Shown one piece after another: positions 33,774 through 42,996 of a DNA stretch of 64,000 bases. The DNA is from Suilimivivens aceti (GTDB taxonomy: Bacteria > Bacillota > Clostridia > Lachnospirales > Lachnospiraceae). Under the pieces are notes generated by a model. The model had not been told where the DNA came from, did no database searches, and saw only the letters and a program-made list of their open reading frames with translations. Every line of letters begins with the position of its first letter. Position 1 is the first letter of the stretch. The position numbers and the translations under genes are program-made. The DNA is taken from the NCBI RefSeq assembly GCF_025567405.1, contig NZ_JAOQKJ010000001.1, positions 331,457 to 395,456 of the forward strand, written 5' to 3'.

Positions 33774-34643
33774 ATGAAACATAATTTACGTGTTACCCTG
33801 CCTGTCCTGACAGGCGCTGCAGTTCTTTCTCTGTCAGCCGCTCCTCTGCTTCCGGTAAACGCAGCGCCTGCTGCGCAGACAATATCTGCCGGTGCGGTTT
33901 CTCAGATTACAGACTATTCCGCTGTGTTTGACGCTGATTATTACTATCAGACCTATCCGGATCTGCAGGCCTCCATTGGCAATGATCCTGCTGCCCTGCT
34001 TTCTCATTTCATCAAAACCGGGATGGCAGAAGGACGGAACGGCAATGCCCAATTCAATCTGAAGGCTTATATGTGTCAGAACCCTGATCTGATGGCCGTT
34101 TACGGTACAGATCTTCCCTCTTATTACCGTCATTACATCACAAATGGCAAAGCAGAAAACAGAAAGGCTGTTTTTGATGCCGGTAAAGGCTTAGCAGAAG
34201 GTGTTCTTGGCAGCTATACCACGACCTTTGATACCACAGAGGCCCGCGCCACCAATGTTATCCTGTCCGCTTCCCGTATTAATGGACTTGTGATCCCTGC
34301 AGGCGGACGTTTCTCCTACAGCACTTCCGTAGGTACGAGAACCACTGCAAACGGTTATGTGGAAGCGCCTTCCTTTGCCAGCGGCAGAGTGGTTACCAGT
34401 GTAGGCGGAGGTATCTGTCAGGTATCCTCTACTCTGTATGCAGCCATGGTAGTTGCTGATATCCCGGCTGCTTCCCATTATCTGCATTCCCTTCCTGTTG
34501 ACTATGTTCCAAGAGGACTGGATGCTGCGATCGTAGAGGGCTACAAGGATCTGTCCTTTGTCAATCCTTACAGCTATCCCATTATGCTGCAGACTTCTTC
34601 AGACAACGGAGTTCTGACTGTAAGCATTCTGAAGGCTGGCTGA
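33774..34643 (+). CDS. Secreted VanW-domain protein with two N-terminal YPDL-type repeats
   Basis: A 289-residue exported protein. The signal peptide runs through VNAAPAAQT (about residues 1-35). Two roughly 40-residue repeats follow, beginning FDADYYYQTYPDL and FNLKAYMCQNPDL and each ending near G-x-AE-x-R; they look like a small surface-associated repeat fold. The C-terminal VanW-like domain contains IPAGGRFSYS, VGGGICQVSSTLYAA and FVNPYSYPIML. VanW occurs in some glycopeptide-resistance clusters but its activity is undefined. No van genes are nearby, so no resistance role is implied. It precedes the esterase gene by 30 bases with no terminator, so the two may be co-transcribed. Confidence 0.86.
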   Translation: MKHNLRVTLPVLTGAAVLSLSAAPLLPVNAAPAAQTISAGAVSQITDYSAVFDADYYYQTYPDLQASIGNDPAALLSHFIKTGMAEGRNGNAQFNLKAYMCQNPDLMAVYGTDLPSYYRHYITNGKAENRKAVFDAGKGLAEGVLGSYTTTFDTTEARATNVILSASRINGLVIPAGGRFSYSTSVGTRTTANGYVEAPSFASGRVVTSVGGGICQVSSTLYAAMVVADIPAASHYLHSLPVDYVPRGLDAAIVEGYKDLSFVNPYSYPIMLQTSSDNGVLTVSILKAG

Positions 34644-34673
34644 ATTTTTGATTATTAAATAGGAGGTATACCT

Positions 34674-35801
34674 GTGAAAAAAAATGAGAATCTGAAAAGC
34701 CTTTCTTTGAATGAAATAGAATATTATAAGGTACACGGAAGAAATATTTCCGGTCAGTGTCCTCTTCCCCTGTTTTTTAACGGAAGCGGTATTGAGGTCA
34801 ATGTAACCGGTTCTGAACTGTGGATCGATCTAGAGGTAGACTGTGATTTCCACGAGCCCTGGATCTATACAGCACTGAATAATTCCTTTATGAGCCGCCA
34901 GATGCTTCTGCCCGGTTCCTATTCCATCTGTCTGTTCCGCAATATGAGTCCGGACAGTGTCAAAAACATGAAATTCATGCGTGAGCTGCAGTCCATGACA
35001 GAAGACGATGACTGCCACATCCTTGTAAAAGGCTTTCAGACAGATGGCTTTTTCCTTCCAACCTCCGAAAAACGTTATAAAATAGAATTTATCGGAGACA
35101 GCATCACCTCCGGTGAAGGTACCTATGGTGCCAAAGAGGATACGGACTGGCTTGCCATGTATATGAGCAGCAGCCGGAATTATGCCGTCATGACTGCCAA
35201 TGCCCTGAATGCTGACTATCATCTCTTTTCCCAGGGTGGCTGGGGAGTTTACTGCGGCTGGGACAATGATACAAGGCACAATATCCCTTCCCGCTATGAA
35301 GCCCTGTGTGGTCTATGTGGCGGAGAATTCAACGAATCCCTCGGTGTATCCAAACCCTACGATTTCCGTAGCTGGGTACCGGACGCTATTGTAGTAAATC
35401 TGGGTACCAATGATGCCAGTGCTTTTGAACAGCCCCCATTCACCATTCCAGAAACCGGTGAAGTCTGCAAGCAGCGCAAGAATCCAGACGGCACCTATAA
35501 CAGGGAAGACCTTCTGAAGTTTGAACAGGCTGTCATTGATTTTCTGAAGATACTCAGAAAGCACAATGAATCTTCGCATATCGTATGGGCTTACGGCATG
35601 CTTGGTTATGATCTGACTCTTGCTATCACAGAAGCTATGAATACCTACCGCAATGAAACCGGCGATTCCAATGTTGCTTTCCTGCAGCTTCCCGATTCCA
35701 CACCGGACAACCTCGGTGCACATGCACACCCGGGACCTGCCTCCCATGAACGGGCTGCAGCAGTCTTGACCGAATATTTTAAAAAGAAATGGGAAGTCTG
35801 A
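34674..35801 (+). CDS. SGNH/GDSL esterase, carbohydrate esterase family 2-like
   Basis: A 375-residue two-domain hydrolase. Residues about 1-125 form a beta-sandwich domain and the rest an SGNH fold. The catalytic Ser143 is in GDSIT; block II/III signatures are GGWG and NLGTND; the C-terminal HPGPASHERAA supplies the catalytic His. This jelly-roll plus SGNH order is that of CE2 deacetylases, which remove acetyl groups from hexose O-6 in xylan or mannan oligosaccharides. There is no signal peptide, so it would act on imported acetylated oligosaccharides. The start is GTG 34674 with AGGAGG seven bases upstream. The stop codon sits in the loop of its terminator. Confidence 0.86.
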   Translation: MKKNENLKSLSLNEIEYYKVHGRNISGQCPLPLFFNGSGIEVNVTGSELWIDLEVDCDFHEPWIYTALNNSFMSRQMLLPGSYSICLFRNMSPDSVKNMKFMRELQSMTEDDDCHILVKGFQTDGFFLPTSEKRYKIEFIGDSITSGEGTYGAKEDTDWLAMYMSSSRNYAVMTANALNADYHLFSQGGWGVYCGWDNDTRHNIPSRYEALCGLCGGEFNESLGVSKPYDFRSWVPDAIVVNLGTNDASAFEQPPFTIPETGEVCKQRKNPDGTYNREDLLKFEQAVIDFLKILRKHNESSHIVWAYGMLGYDLTLAITEAMNTYRNETGDSNVAFLQLPDSTPDNLGAHAHPGPASHERAAAVLTEYFKKKWEV

Positions 35802-35819
35802 TGACTTCCCATTTCTTTT
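35786..35819 (+). terminator. Terminator of the esterase gene, stop codon in loop
   Basis: Perfect 13-bp stem: 35786-35798 with 35803-35815 (GAAATGGGAAGTC with GACTTCCCATTTC). The 4-base loop TGAT holds the TGA stop (35799-35801). CTTTTC and further T-rich sequence follow. Confidence 0.85.
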
Positions 35820-35840
35820 CTTCTCGTTTTTTTAACCCCT

Positions 35841-36292
35841 GCTGGGCATCTCAGCTTCTTTTTTCTCTCCATGCCCCGCTTGATTCTCTTCTTTCCTTTT
35901 TCTTCTCAATTTTTCACTCTCTGCGGGGCACCTCAGCTTCTTTTTTCTCTCCATGCCCCGTCCGAAGCTCTTCTTTCTCTTTTCTTCTCAATTTCTCACT
36001 CTCTGCGGGGCATCTCAGCTTCTTTTCCTTCTCCATGCCCCGTCCGGTTCTCTTCTTTCCCTTTTCTTCTCAATTTTTCGCTCTCTGCGGGGCACCACAG
36101 CTTCTTTTCCTTCTCCATGCCCCGTCCGGTTCTCTTCTTTCCCTTTTCTTCTCAATTTTTCGCTCTCTGCGGGGCATCTCAGCTTCTTTTCCTTCTCCAT
36201 GCCCCGTCCGGTTCTCTTCTTTCCCTTTTCTTCTCAATTTTTCGCTCTCTGCGGGGCACCTCAGCTTCTTTTTTCTCTCTATGCCCCGTCCG
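35841..36292. repeat. 82-bp tandem repeat array, five full copies plus partial ends
   Basis: ATGCCCCG recurs at 35871, 35953, 36035, 36117, 36199 and 36281, exactly every 82 bases. Five full units lie between, with partial copies at both ends. The copies starting at 36035 and 36117 are nearly identical. The plus strand is strongly pyrimidine-rich. Each junction can form a hairpin: CGGGGCAT, about 21 bases, then ATGCCCCG; some copies have one mismatch. The array fills the gap between two convergent genes. Its last copy supplies the final codons (SDGA) and stop of the EamA gene. Since 82 is not a multiple of three, the long frames across it are artefacts. Confidence 0.95.
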
Positions 36293-37148
36293 ATGCATTG
36301 GTTTTCAGATTATAAAGCAGCAATGCCAGCAGGATCAGCACATACCCAACCAACTTCAAAAAACTCATACCTTCTCCACCGACCGCAATCCCCATCACAC
36401 TGGCTGTCAGTGGATTCACTACCGTAAATACTGCTGCTGTTTCTGCGGGCAGATATTTCTGTCCCACTGGCTGGAAGGTAAATCCAAAGCAACTGCACAA
36501 AAGCACCAGAAGCAGTAACATTACCCACTGCTGACTGCCCTGCGGCAGGCTGAAATCTCCGGAAGCCAGAGCTACGATCAAACTGAGAAGCCCCATCACA
36601 CCAAGCTGCAGCATACCTACGGTCACAGGATCTGCATCCTGTGTTACTTTTTCTGTCGCCATGATACAGGCTGCGTATGTCAGTGCTGCAAGTATCATCA
36701 GCACGATGCCGAGACCTCCGCCAGAACAGCTGCTTTGTGTCAGAGACAAACATCCAACACCGATAACTGCGAGCAGGGCGCACAGCATGGTTTTCTTCTT
36801 TGGCAGAGTTCTTGCCAGGATCGCCGCATAGATCGGAACCATTACGATCGCCATGTTTTCGATCAGGGAACTGACACCGGAATCAATAAGCCGCAGGCCA
36901 TACATTTCAAATATCATGCAGACCGTATACAATACACCCAGGATCAGTCCGCCTTTCAGGCTGTTTTTACTGCAGGCAAGCAGCTTCTTATGGAAGATGA
37001 CCGCCAGCACCAGAAACGCCAGAATAAACCTGACTGCCAGAATATTCATGGGCGACATGGTATTCATCAATATTTTTGAAAAGAGGAAAGAAGTTCCTCT
37101 GGCAACAAATACTGCCGTTAAAAGTAATTTTGCACTTATAGGTTTCAT
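36279..37148 (-). CDS. EamA/DMT family transporter
   Basis: A 289-residue permease with ten helices in two EamA halves, the first ending near AILARTLPKKK and the second starting near GGGLGIVLMILAALTYAACI. Members export amino acids or metabolites or import nucleotide sugars; the substrate here is unknown. Its start lies one base after the MATE stop codon. The C-terminal residues SDGA and the stop codon are encoded by the edge of the 82-bp repeat array, so the original end of the gene may have been overwritten by the repeat. Confidence 0.9.
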   Translation of the reverse strand: MKPISAKLLLTAVFVARGTSFLFSKILMNTMSPMNILAVRFILAFLVLAVIFHKKLLACSKNSLKGGLILGVLYTVCMIFEMYGLRLIDSGVSSLIENMAIVMVPIYAAILARTLPKKKTMLCALLAVIGVGCLSLTQSSCSGGGLGIVLMILAALTYAACIMATEKVTQDADPVTVGMLQLGVMGLLSLIVALASGDFSLPQGSQQWVMLLLLVLLCSCFGFTFQPVGQKYLPAETAAVFTVVNPLTASVMGIAVGGEGMSFLKLVGYVLILLALLLYNLKTNASDGA

Positions 37149-37149
37149 C

Positions 37150-38520
37150 CTACGCTACCACCCTATGCTCCAGCCATTTCCTGCTGTGAAATCTTCCAAA
37201 GAATATGATGCTTCTGACACCCCAGTCTGTAAACATACCGATCCATACCGCCATTGGTCCAAAGTGTAATGCCCTGACTAGAAAGATACATAGGCTCACA
37301 CGGCAAAGCCACATAGTAATGGTCGATACAATCATACTGAATTTCACATCTCCTGCTGCCCGCATTCCATATCCGGGGATAAAGGATCCTACCCAGAAAA
37401 TAGGTTTGCAGACCGTGATCCATCCTACCATATAAACACACAGTGCTGCGCTCTCTGGCTCCATGGCTGCGATCACTGTGACCGGCCTTGCTGCCAGATA
37501 TACCAGAACACAGCTGATGATCAGACAGATCTCAGCCCATACGCACACCTTTCTGATATAATATACCGCTTCATCCTTCCGTCCAGCACCGATACACTGT
37601 CCTACTACTGTCATCAGCCCGATTCCCATCCCCATAGGCGCTATCCCATTCAGGTTCTCCATAATATTAGCCATAGCCTGTGCTGCAATTGCTGTGGTTC
37701 CCATGGTGGAAACGCTGGACTGGATCGCCAGCTTACCGAACTGGAACATACTGTTCTCTACACCGGAAGGAATTCCGATGGCCAGAATACTTAAAATCAG
37801 CTGCCATTGCGGTCTGATCTTAACATAATGATTCACTGTGATCGTCTGCCCCTCCCTGTGAAGAAAGGCCAGTACTACCACCGCACAGAATACACGTGAA
37901 AGAAGTGTCGACAGTGCCGCTCCGGACACTCCCATATGGAAGCCCCAGATAAAGACAGCATTTCCGATGATATTCAGGAAATTGGAGATCACAGAAACTG
38001 TCATGGGCAGTCTGCTGTTTCCCTGTGCCCGGTAAATGGCTGCACCGGCATCATACAGTCCAATAAAAGGAAAAGACAGTGCTGTATAATAAAAGTAGAT
38101 CACAGCAGCATCCATAACATCCGCTTCTACCTGTCCAAAGACAAGGTGCAGAAGCTCCCGGTTACTGATCATGCAAAGTACCGTGATCACTGCAGAGATA
38201 AGAAACACAACAAGCAGCACCTGCTTAGCTGCCCTTTCCGCTTCCTTTGGCTTTTCCTTCCCGATATACTGGGAACAAATGATACAGCCTCCTGCTGCAA
38301 GTGCGGAGAAGGCCTGGATTACCAGTACATTGATAGAATCCACCAGGGAAACCGCTGACATGGCAGCGGCTCCCACATTACTGACCATGATGGTATCTGC
38401 TGTTCCCATCAGGGAATTTAAAAGCTGCTCCACCATCAGGGGAACCAGCAGTGCCCACAGGGCACGGTTGCTGAATAATCTGTTATGCGATCGCGAACTG
38501 ACTGTTGTACAGTTTTGCAT
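37150..38520 (-). CDS. MATE family efflux transporter
   Basis: A 456-residue multidrug/organic cation antiporter with twelve predicted helices in two MatE halves. The N-terminal half starts NRALWALLVPLMVEQLLNSLMGTADTIMVS, a family hallmark. ATG 38520 is preferred over 38550 because GAAGGTGG sits five bases before it. This makes a 38-base overlap with the ABC exporter gene upstream. The gene is the second-to-last of an efflux group (ABC, ABC, MATE, EamA). The substrate is unknown. Confidence 0.92.
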   Translation of the reverse strand: MQNCTTVSSRSHNRLFSNRALWALLVPLMVEQLLNSLMGTADTIMVSNVGAAAMSAVSLVDSINVLVIQAFSALAAGGCIICSQYIGKEKPKEAERAAKQVLLVVFLISAVITVLCMISNRELLHLVFGQVEADVMDAAVIYFYYTALSFPFIGLYDAGAAIYRAQGNSRLPMTVSVISNFLNIIGNAVFIWGFHMGVSGAALSTLLSRVFCAVVVLAFLHREGQTITVNHYVKIRPQWQLILSILAIGIPSGVENSMFQFGKLAIQSSVSTMGTTAIAAQAMANIMENLNGIAPMGMGIGLMTVVGQCIGAGRKDEAVYYIRKVCVWAEICLIISCVLVYLAARPVTVIAAMEPESAALCVYMVGWITVCKPIFWVGSFIPGYGMRAAGDVKFSMIVSTITMWLCRVSLCIFLVRALHFGPMAVWIGMFTDWGVRSIIFFGRFHSRKWLEHRVVA

Positions 38521-40261
38521 AAAAACCACCTTCTGCGAGCAGTTCTTCATGATTTCCCTGCTCGATAATATGACCGTCTTTCATGACCAGTATCACATCT
38601 GCATTCTGGATCGTCGATAACCTGTGGGCTACAATAAAGCTTGTCCTGCCCTCCATCATCGTTGCAAATGCTTTCTGGATCTTCTGTTCTGTTCTTGTAT
38701 CAATAGAAGAGGTTGCCTCATCCAATATCAGCACAGGAGGCAGGGAAAGCATCACTCTGGTGATACAAAGGAGCTGTTTCTGCCCTCCTGACAGGCTGCC
38801 GCCATCCTCTCCGATCACGGTATCATAGCCATCCGGCAGCCTTCTGATAAAGCTGTCCGCATGGGAAGCCTTTGCTGCTGCAATGACCTCCTTATCTGTG
38901 GCATCCGGTCTTCCTACTGTGATATTCTCCCGGATCGTTCCTCTCTTAAGCCACGTATCCTGCAGCACCATACCAAAGGAGGTGCGCAGGGATTTCCTTG
39001 TAATATCCCGGATATCCGTACCATCTACGGAAATACTTCCTTCATTGACATCATAGAAACGCATCAGCAGATTGATCAGTGTCGTCTTACCGCAGCCCGT
39101 AGGCCCTACGATAGCGATCCTCTGCCCCGGCTCTACCTGAAGATTCAGATCCTCGATCAGCCTCCTGTCCGGTGTATAGGAAAATGCCACATGGCTAAGG
39201 TCAATGGCTCCCTTTGCATCTGTCAGCACCCTGGCATCTGCAGCATCTGCGGTCTGAGGCTCTTCCTCAATCAGTTCAAAAATACGTGCCGCACAGGCAA
39301 GTGCACCCTGCAGCTCTGTCACGACACCGGAAATTTCGTTAAAAGGCTTGGTATACTGGTTTGCATAAGAAAGCAGGCAGGTAAGCTGTCCTACTGTCAG
39401 TCTGCCGGAGATCGCCGCCATGGCGCCCGTCAGTCCAACTCCCATATAAACCAGACTGTTGACAAATCTCGTGCTGGGATTGGTAATGGAAGAAAAGAAG
39501 ATTGCCCGCAGGGAATACTTTTCCAGCCTTCCGTTGATTTCATCAAAGGCTTCCAGTGTTTCATCCTCTCTGTTATAGGCCTGGACCACCTTCTGATTAC
39601 CTATCATTTCATTGATCAGGTTGGTCTGTTCTCCTCTTGTTTCTGACTGCAGCTTGAACATGCTGAAGGTCTTTTTGGCTATAAAGCTTGCCACAAGCAG
39701 GGAAACCGGTGTGATCACAACAACAACTACAGTGATCCCCACATTCACAGAAAGCATAAAGAACAACGTACCGATGATCGTCACAACACCGGTAAACAGC
39801 TGGGTAAAGCCGATCAGCAGACCATCTGCAAACTGGTCTACATCCGCAATAACACGACTGACAATATCTCCCTGTGAATGACCATCCAGATATTTCAAAG
39901 GCAGCTCCTGGATCCTGCAAAATGCCTTTTCCCTGATATCCTGGATCATACTGTAAACGATCCTGTTATTGCAGATTCCCATCAGCCACTGTGCCAGTGC
40001 AGTAAGAACAACTACCACTGCCATCTTTTTCAGGATGGTAAACAGTGCCGGCCACGGACTTCCTGTCCCCTCTGCCGGGCTGATCAGACTGGTCAGCCAG
40101 TCAACCGCATTTCCTGTCAGCACCGGCAGATATAAGGTAAGTGCTACAGAAGCTGCAGCCATCAGGATCGTAAGAACGACCAGCCATCGGTATGGCTTCA
40201 TATATTTTAAGACCTTGATCAGGGTCTCCTTCTGTTTTTCATTTTTTTCTGTCTTTTTCAT
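38483..40261 (-). CDS. ABC exporter half-transporter (canonical ATP site subunit)
   Basis: About 592 residues: an N-terminal six-helix exporter domain followed by the nucleotide-binding domain. Walker A is GPTGCGKTTL, the signature is SLSGGQKQLL, and Walker B is PVLILDEATSSID with the catalytic Glu present. ATG 40261 starts one base after the stop of the partner subunit gene. The longer frame to 40399 lies inside the partner and is rejected. With the upstream protein it should form a heterodimeric type IV ABC exporter of the drug or lipid family. No regulator is adjacent. Confidence 0.93.
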   Translation of the reverse strand: MKKTEKNEKQKETLIKVLKYMKPYRWLVVLTILMAAASVALTLYLPVLTGNAVDWLTSLISPAEGTGSPWPALFTILKKMAVVVVLTALAQWLMGICNNRIVYSMIQDIREKAFCRIQELPLKYLDGHSQGDIVSRVIADVDQFADGLLIGFTQLFTGVVTIIGTLFFMLSVNVGITVVVVVITPVSLLVASFIAKKTFSMFKLQSETRGEQTNLINEMIGNQKVVQAYNREDETLEAFDEINGRLEKYSLRAIFFSSITNPSTRFVNSLVYMGVGLTGAMAAISGRLTVGQLTCLLSYANQYTKPFNEISGVVTELQGALACAARIFELIEEEPQTADAADARVLTDAKGAIDLSHVAFSYTPDRRLIEDLNLQVEPGQRIAIVGPTGCGKTTLINLLMRFYDVNEGSISVDGTDIRDITRKSLRTSFGMVLQDTWLKRGTIRENITVGRPDATDKEVIAAAKASHADSFIRRLPDGYDTVIGEDGGSLSGGQKQLLCITRVMLSLPPVLILDEATSSIDTRTEQKIQKAFATMMEGRTSFIVAHRLSTIQNADVILVMKDGHIIEQGNHEELLAEGGFYAKLYNSQFAIA

Positions 40262-40262
40262 A

Positions 40263-42023
40263 TTACTCACCCTGACCTGCCTTCTTTTCAAACTGACTGT
40301 AATAGATTTCCTGATATACCTCGCAGCTCTTAAGCAGCTCGTCATGGGTTCCCATTCCCACTGCCCTGCCGTCATCCAGCACGATGATCGTATCCGCATG
40401 CATCAGGGAAGAAGCTCTCTGGGAAACAATAAATACGGTAGTGTCTCCTGACATTTCCTTCAAGGCCTTACGGAGTGCTGCATCCGTTGCATAATCCAGT
40501 GCGGAAGCACTGTCATCGAGGATCAGGATCTCCGGCTTCCTTACCAGTGCCCTGGCAATAGAAAGACGCTGCTTCTGTCCACCGGAAAGGTTCCGTCCTT
40601 CCTGCTCGATCATTTCATCAAGACCGTCCTTCTTCTGCCGCACGATCTCTTCTGCCTGTGCTGTCCTGAGCGCTTCATAGATCTCTTCATCAGTAGCCGC
40701 TTCATTCCCCCACTTCAGATTATCCCGGATTGTTCCCTGGAACAGCACCGCCTTCTGCATGACAACACCGATCTTATCCCGGAGGGCAACGGTATCATAG
40801 CTTCTCACATCTCTGCCATCCACTCTCACCCTGCCGCTTGTCACATCATAAAAACGGGGGATCAGGTTCACCAGGGAAGACTTACCAGAGCCGGTACCAC
40901 CAATGATGCCGATGGTGTCTCCCTTTCTGGCCTTAAATGTAATATCTGTCAGAGCTTCCTCGCCGCCCTCATAATACCGGAGTCCTACATGCTCGAAAAC
41001 AACGCTGCCCGTTTCTTCTTCACTGCCGATATTCACTGAATCTGCTTCTTCCGGTTCCTCTGAAGAATACTCCTTCAGTCCTGCTGGCATTACCAGCACT
41101 GTCTCGATCCTGTTTCCACAGGCAACTGCCTTGGTCATAGTGATGATCAGGTTTGCCAGCTTCACCAGCTCTACCAGGATCTGTGACATATAGTTGATCA
41201 GTGCTACCACCTCGCCCTTTGACAACACACCTGCATCCACCTGCAGGGCTCCTGTATAGATCAGGGCGATCAGACCTGCATTGATCACCACATAGGTCAA
41301 CGGATTCATCAGCGCCGAGATCCGTCCTGCTGTAGTCTGGATCTTCTTTAGTGCATCATTCTCACCGTCAAACTTACTGATCTCTGCCGGTTCCTGTCCA
41401 AAAGCACGGATCACACGGACACCGGTGAGATTCTCTCTTGTAGTTCCAAGCACCCTGTCAAGTCCGCTCTGTACTCTTTTGTACAGCGGAATACTTACCA
41501 GCATGATGCCAAATACGATCACGGACAGTACCGGGATCACAACTACGAAAATCAGGGCAGCCTTTACATCAACCGTAAAGGCCATGACCATGGCACCAAA
41601 TACAATGAATGGCGAACGCAGAAACAGGCGCAGTACAAGGTTTACACCTGACTGCACCTGATTGATATCACTAGTGATCCTTGTGATCAGCGTGGCAGTT
41701 CCCTCCCTGTCAAGCTGGGAAAAGGACAGCTTCTGAATGTGTTCAAATACACCATGACGGAGCTTTGTAGCAAATCCAACAGCCGCTTTCGCTGCGAAAT
41801 ACTGTGCCGTAATGGAACAGACAAGACCGATCAGACCAAGTGCTGCCATGATCAGGCACATTCTTCCTACATAGCCCTTATCTCCCTGCGCAATTCCCAC
41901 ATCGATCATGGATGCCACAACAAGCGGTACAATAAGTTCAAAAGAGGCCTCCAGCAGTTTAAACAGAGGCCCCAGAATACTTTCTTTTTTATAATCTTTA
42001 AGATAGACAAGCAGCTTTTTCAA
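40263..42023 (-). CDS. ABC exporter half-transporter (degenerate ATP site subunit)
   Basis: About 586 residues, six-helix membrane domain plus ATPase. Walker A is GGTGSGKSSL and the signature is LSGGQKQRLS. Walker B ends ILILDDSASALD, so the catalytic glutamate is replaced by aspartate. That is the mark of the degenerate site in heterodimeric exporters such as TM287/288 and BmrCD. No ATG fits: the TTG at 42023 has AAGGAAG seven bases upstream, lies after the DegV stop and begins LKKLLVYLKDYKKES, the usual family start. The frame to 42077 would overlap DegV. Confidence 0.92.
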   Translation of the reverse strand: MKKLLVYLKDYKKESILGPLFKLLEASFELIVPLVVASMIDVGIAQGDKGYVGRMCLIMAALGLIGLVCSITAQYFAAKAAVGFATKLRHGVFEHIQKLSFSQLDREGTATLITRITSDINQVQSGVNLVLRLFLRSPFIVFGAMVMAFTVDVKAALIFVVVIPVLSVIVFGIMLVSIPLYKRVQSGLDRVLGTTRENLTGVRVIRAFGQEPAEISKFDGENDALKKIQTTAGRISALMNPLTYVVINAGLIALIYTGALQVDAGVLSKGEVVALINYMSQILVELVKLANLIITMTKAVACGNRIETVLVMPAGLKEYSSEEPEEADSVNIGSEEETGSVVFEHVGLRYYEGGEEALTDITFKARKGDTIGIIGGTGSGKSSLVNLIPRFYDVTSGRVRVDGRDVRSYDTVALRDKIGVVMQKAVLFQGTIRDNLKWGNEAATDEEIYEALRTAQAEEIVRQKKDGLDEMIEQEGRNLSGGQKQRLSIARALVRKPEILILDDSASALDYATDAALRKALKEMSGDTTVFIVSQRASSLMHADTIIVLDDGRAVGMGTHDELLKSCEVYQEIYYSQFEKKAGQGE

Positions 42024-42039
42024 TTTCTTTCTTCCTTTT

Positions 42040-42924
42040 TTAGTCCAGATATGCGTCATATTTTTCATTGGTATCATTCAGGAATGTGACCGCTACGATA
42101 CCGGGACCTGTATGGGCACCGATCGCACAGCCGATCTGGGATTCCAGAATATCCTTTACGTGATAACGCTCCCTAAGCTGTTCTTCTACGAAATCAGCGG
42201 ATTCCCTGTCCTTTCCGTAGACAACGGCTACCATCTGGTTCTCCAGGTTTTTGCCCTTCTCCCCAACCATATCAAGGATCCTCTTCTGAGCCTTCTTCCA
42301 GCCACGGACCTTTTCTACAGCACTCAGGGAACCATTTTCATCTACAATAATGATAGGCTTGATATCCAATACAGTTCCTGCAAGGAAAGAGGTTCTGCTG
42401 AGCCGTCCTCCCTTAAACAGATAATCAAGCTGCATCACTGTGACTGCGTGCTCCATATGCTCACAGAAGAAGTGTGCCGCCTCAATGATCAGCTCCTTCG
42501 GCGCCCCGTTTTTCTGCATCTGCAGGAGCTTTGTCACAACAAGTCCATAGCCTACGGAAGCACACCTTGAATCAATGATCGTCAGCTTAAAGTCCGGATA
42601 TTCCTCCTTTACTTCATCATAGGCAAGATTTGCTGCATTAAAGGTTCCTGCTATTCCTGTGGAAAAACAGATATACAGAACCTCATCCCCACGCTTTGCA
42701 TAGGGCAGGAAATGCTCATGGAACATATACTGGTTGATATGATAGGTTTTAATATCCTTACCGGAAGCCTGGATCTCATAAAATTCCTCCGGGAAAATGG
42801 TTTTGCCATCAAAGTAATCAGTTCCCTCAATCGTGACCGGTGTAGGCATTACATATAAATTGTACTTGGTAATGACACTTTCCGGAATATCGGAAGCTGA
42901 GTCTGTAATAATCTGAAAAGCCAT
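42040..42924 (-). CDS. DegV family fatty-acid-binding protein
   Basis: A 294-residue two-domain DegV (EDD fold) protein. It begins FQIITDSASDIPESVI, with the conserved fatty-acid contacts in the FSTGIAGTFNAA segment and the SRTSFLAGTVLDIKPII region. Homologues bind a fatty acid and some act as the FakB subunit delivering fatty acid to the FakA kinase; no fakA is present here. AAAGGAG precedes the start. It sits just upstream of the exporter genes on the same strand. Confidence 0.93.
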   Translation of the reverse strand: MAFQIITDSASDIPESVITKYNLYVMPTPVTIEGTDYFDGKTIFPEEFYEIQASGKDIKTYHINQYMFHEHFLPYAKRGDEVLYICFSTGIAGTFNAANLAYDEVKEEYPDFKLTIIDSRCASVGYGLVVTKLLQMQKNGAPKELIIEAAHFFCEHMEHAVTVMQLDYLFKGGRLSRTSFLAGTVLDIKPIIIVDENGSLSAVEKVRGWKKAQKRILDMVGEKGKNLENQMVAVVYGKDRESADFVEEQLRERYHVKDILESQIGCAIGAHTGPGIVAVTFLNDTNEKYDAYLD

Positions 42925-42996
42925 ATTTTTTCTCCTTTTGGCATACTATATGTGCAATTATAGCAAATATCCTGCCGCCGTACTACTTATTTTTTC

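Noticed and set aside
33774..34643. Vancomycin-resistance gene
   Set aside because: Only a VanW-like domain is present, with no ligase, dehydrogenase or dipeptidase genes. VanW domains are widespread in clostridia outside resistance clusters.
35841..36292. CRISPR array
   Set aside because: The whole 82-bp unit repeats, with no unique spacers between short repeats, and there are no cas genes.
35789..36518. Three long overlapping plus-strand frames rich in MPRPVLFFPFSSQFF-like repeats
   Set aside because: They are the three frames of an 82-bp tandem DNA repeat (82 is not divisible by 3). They lack ribosome sites, and the last one runs antisense through the EamA gene.
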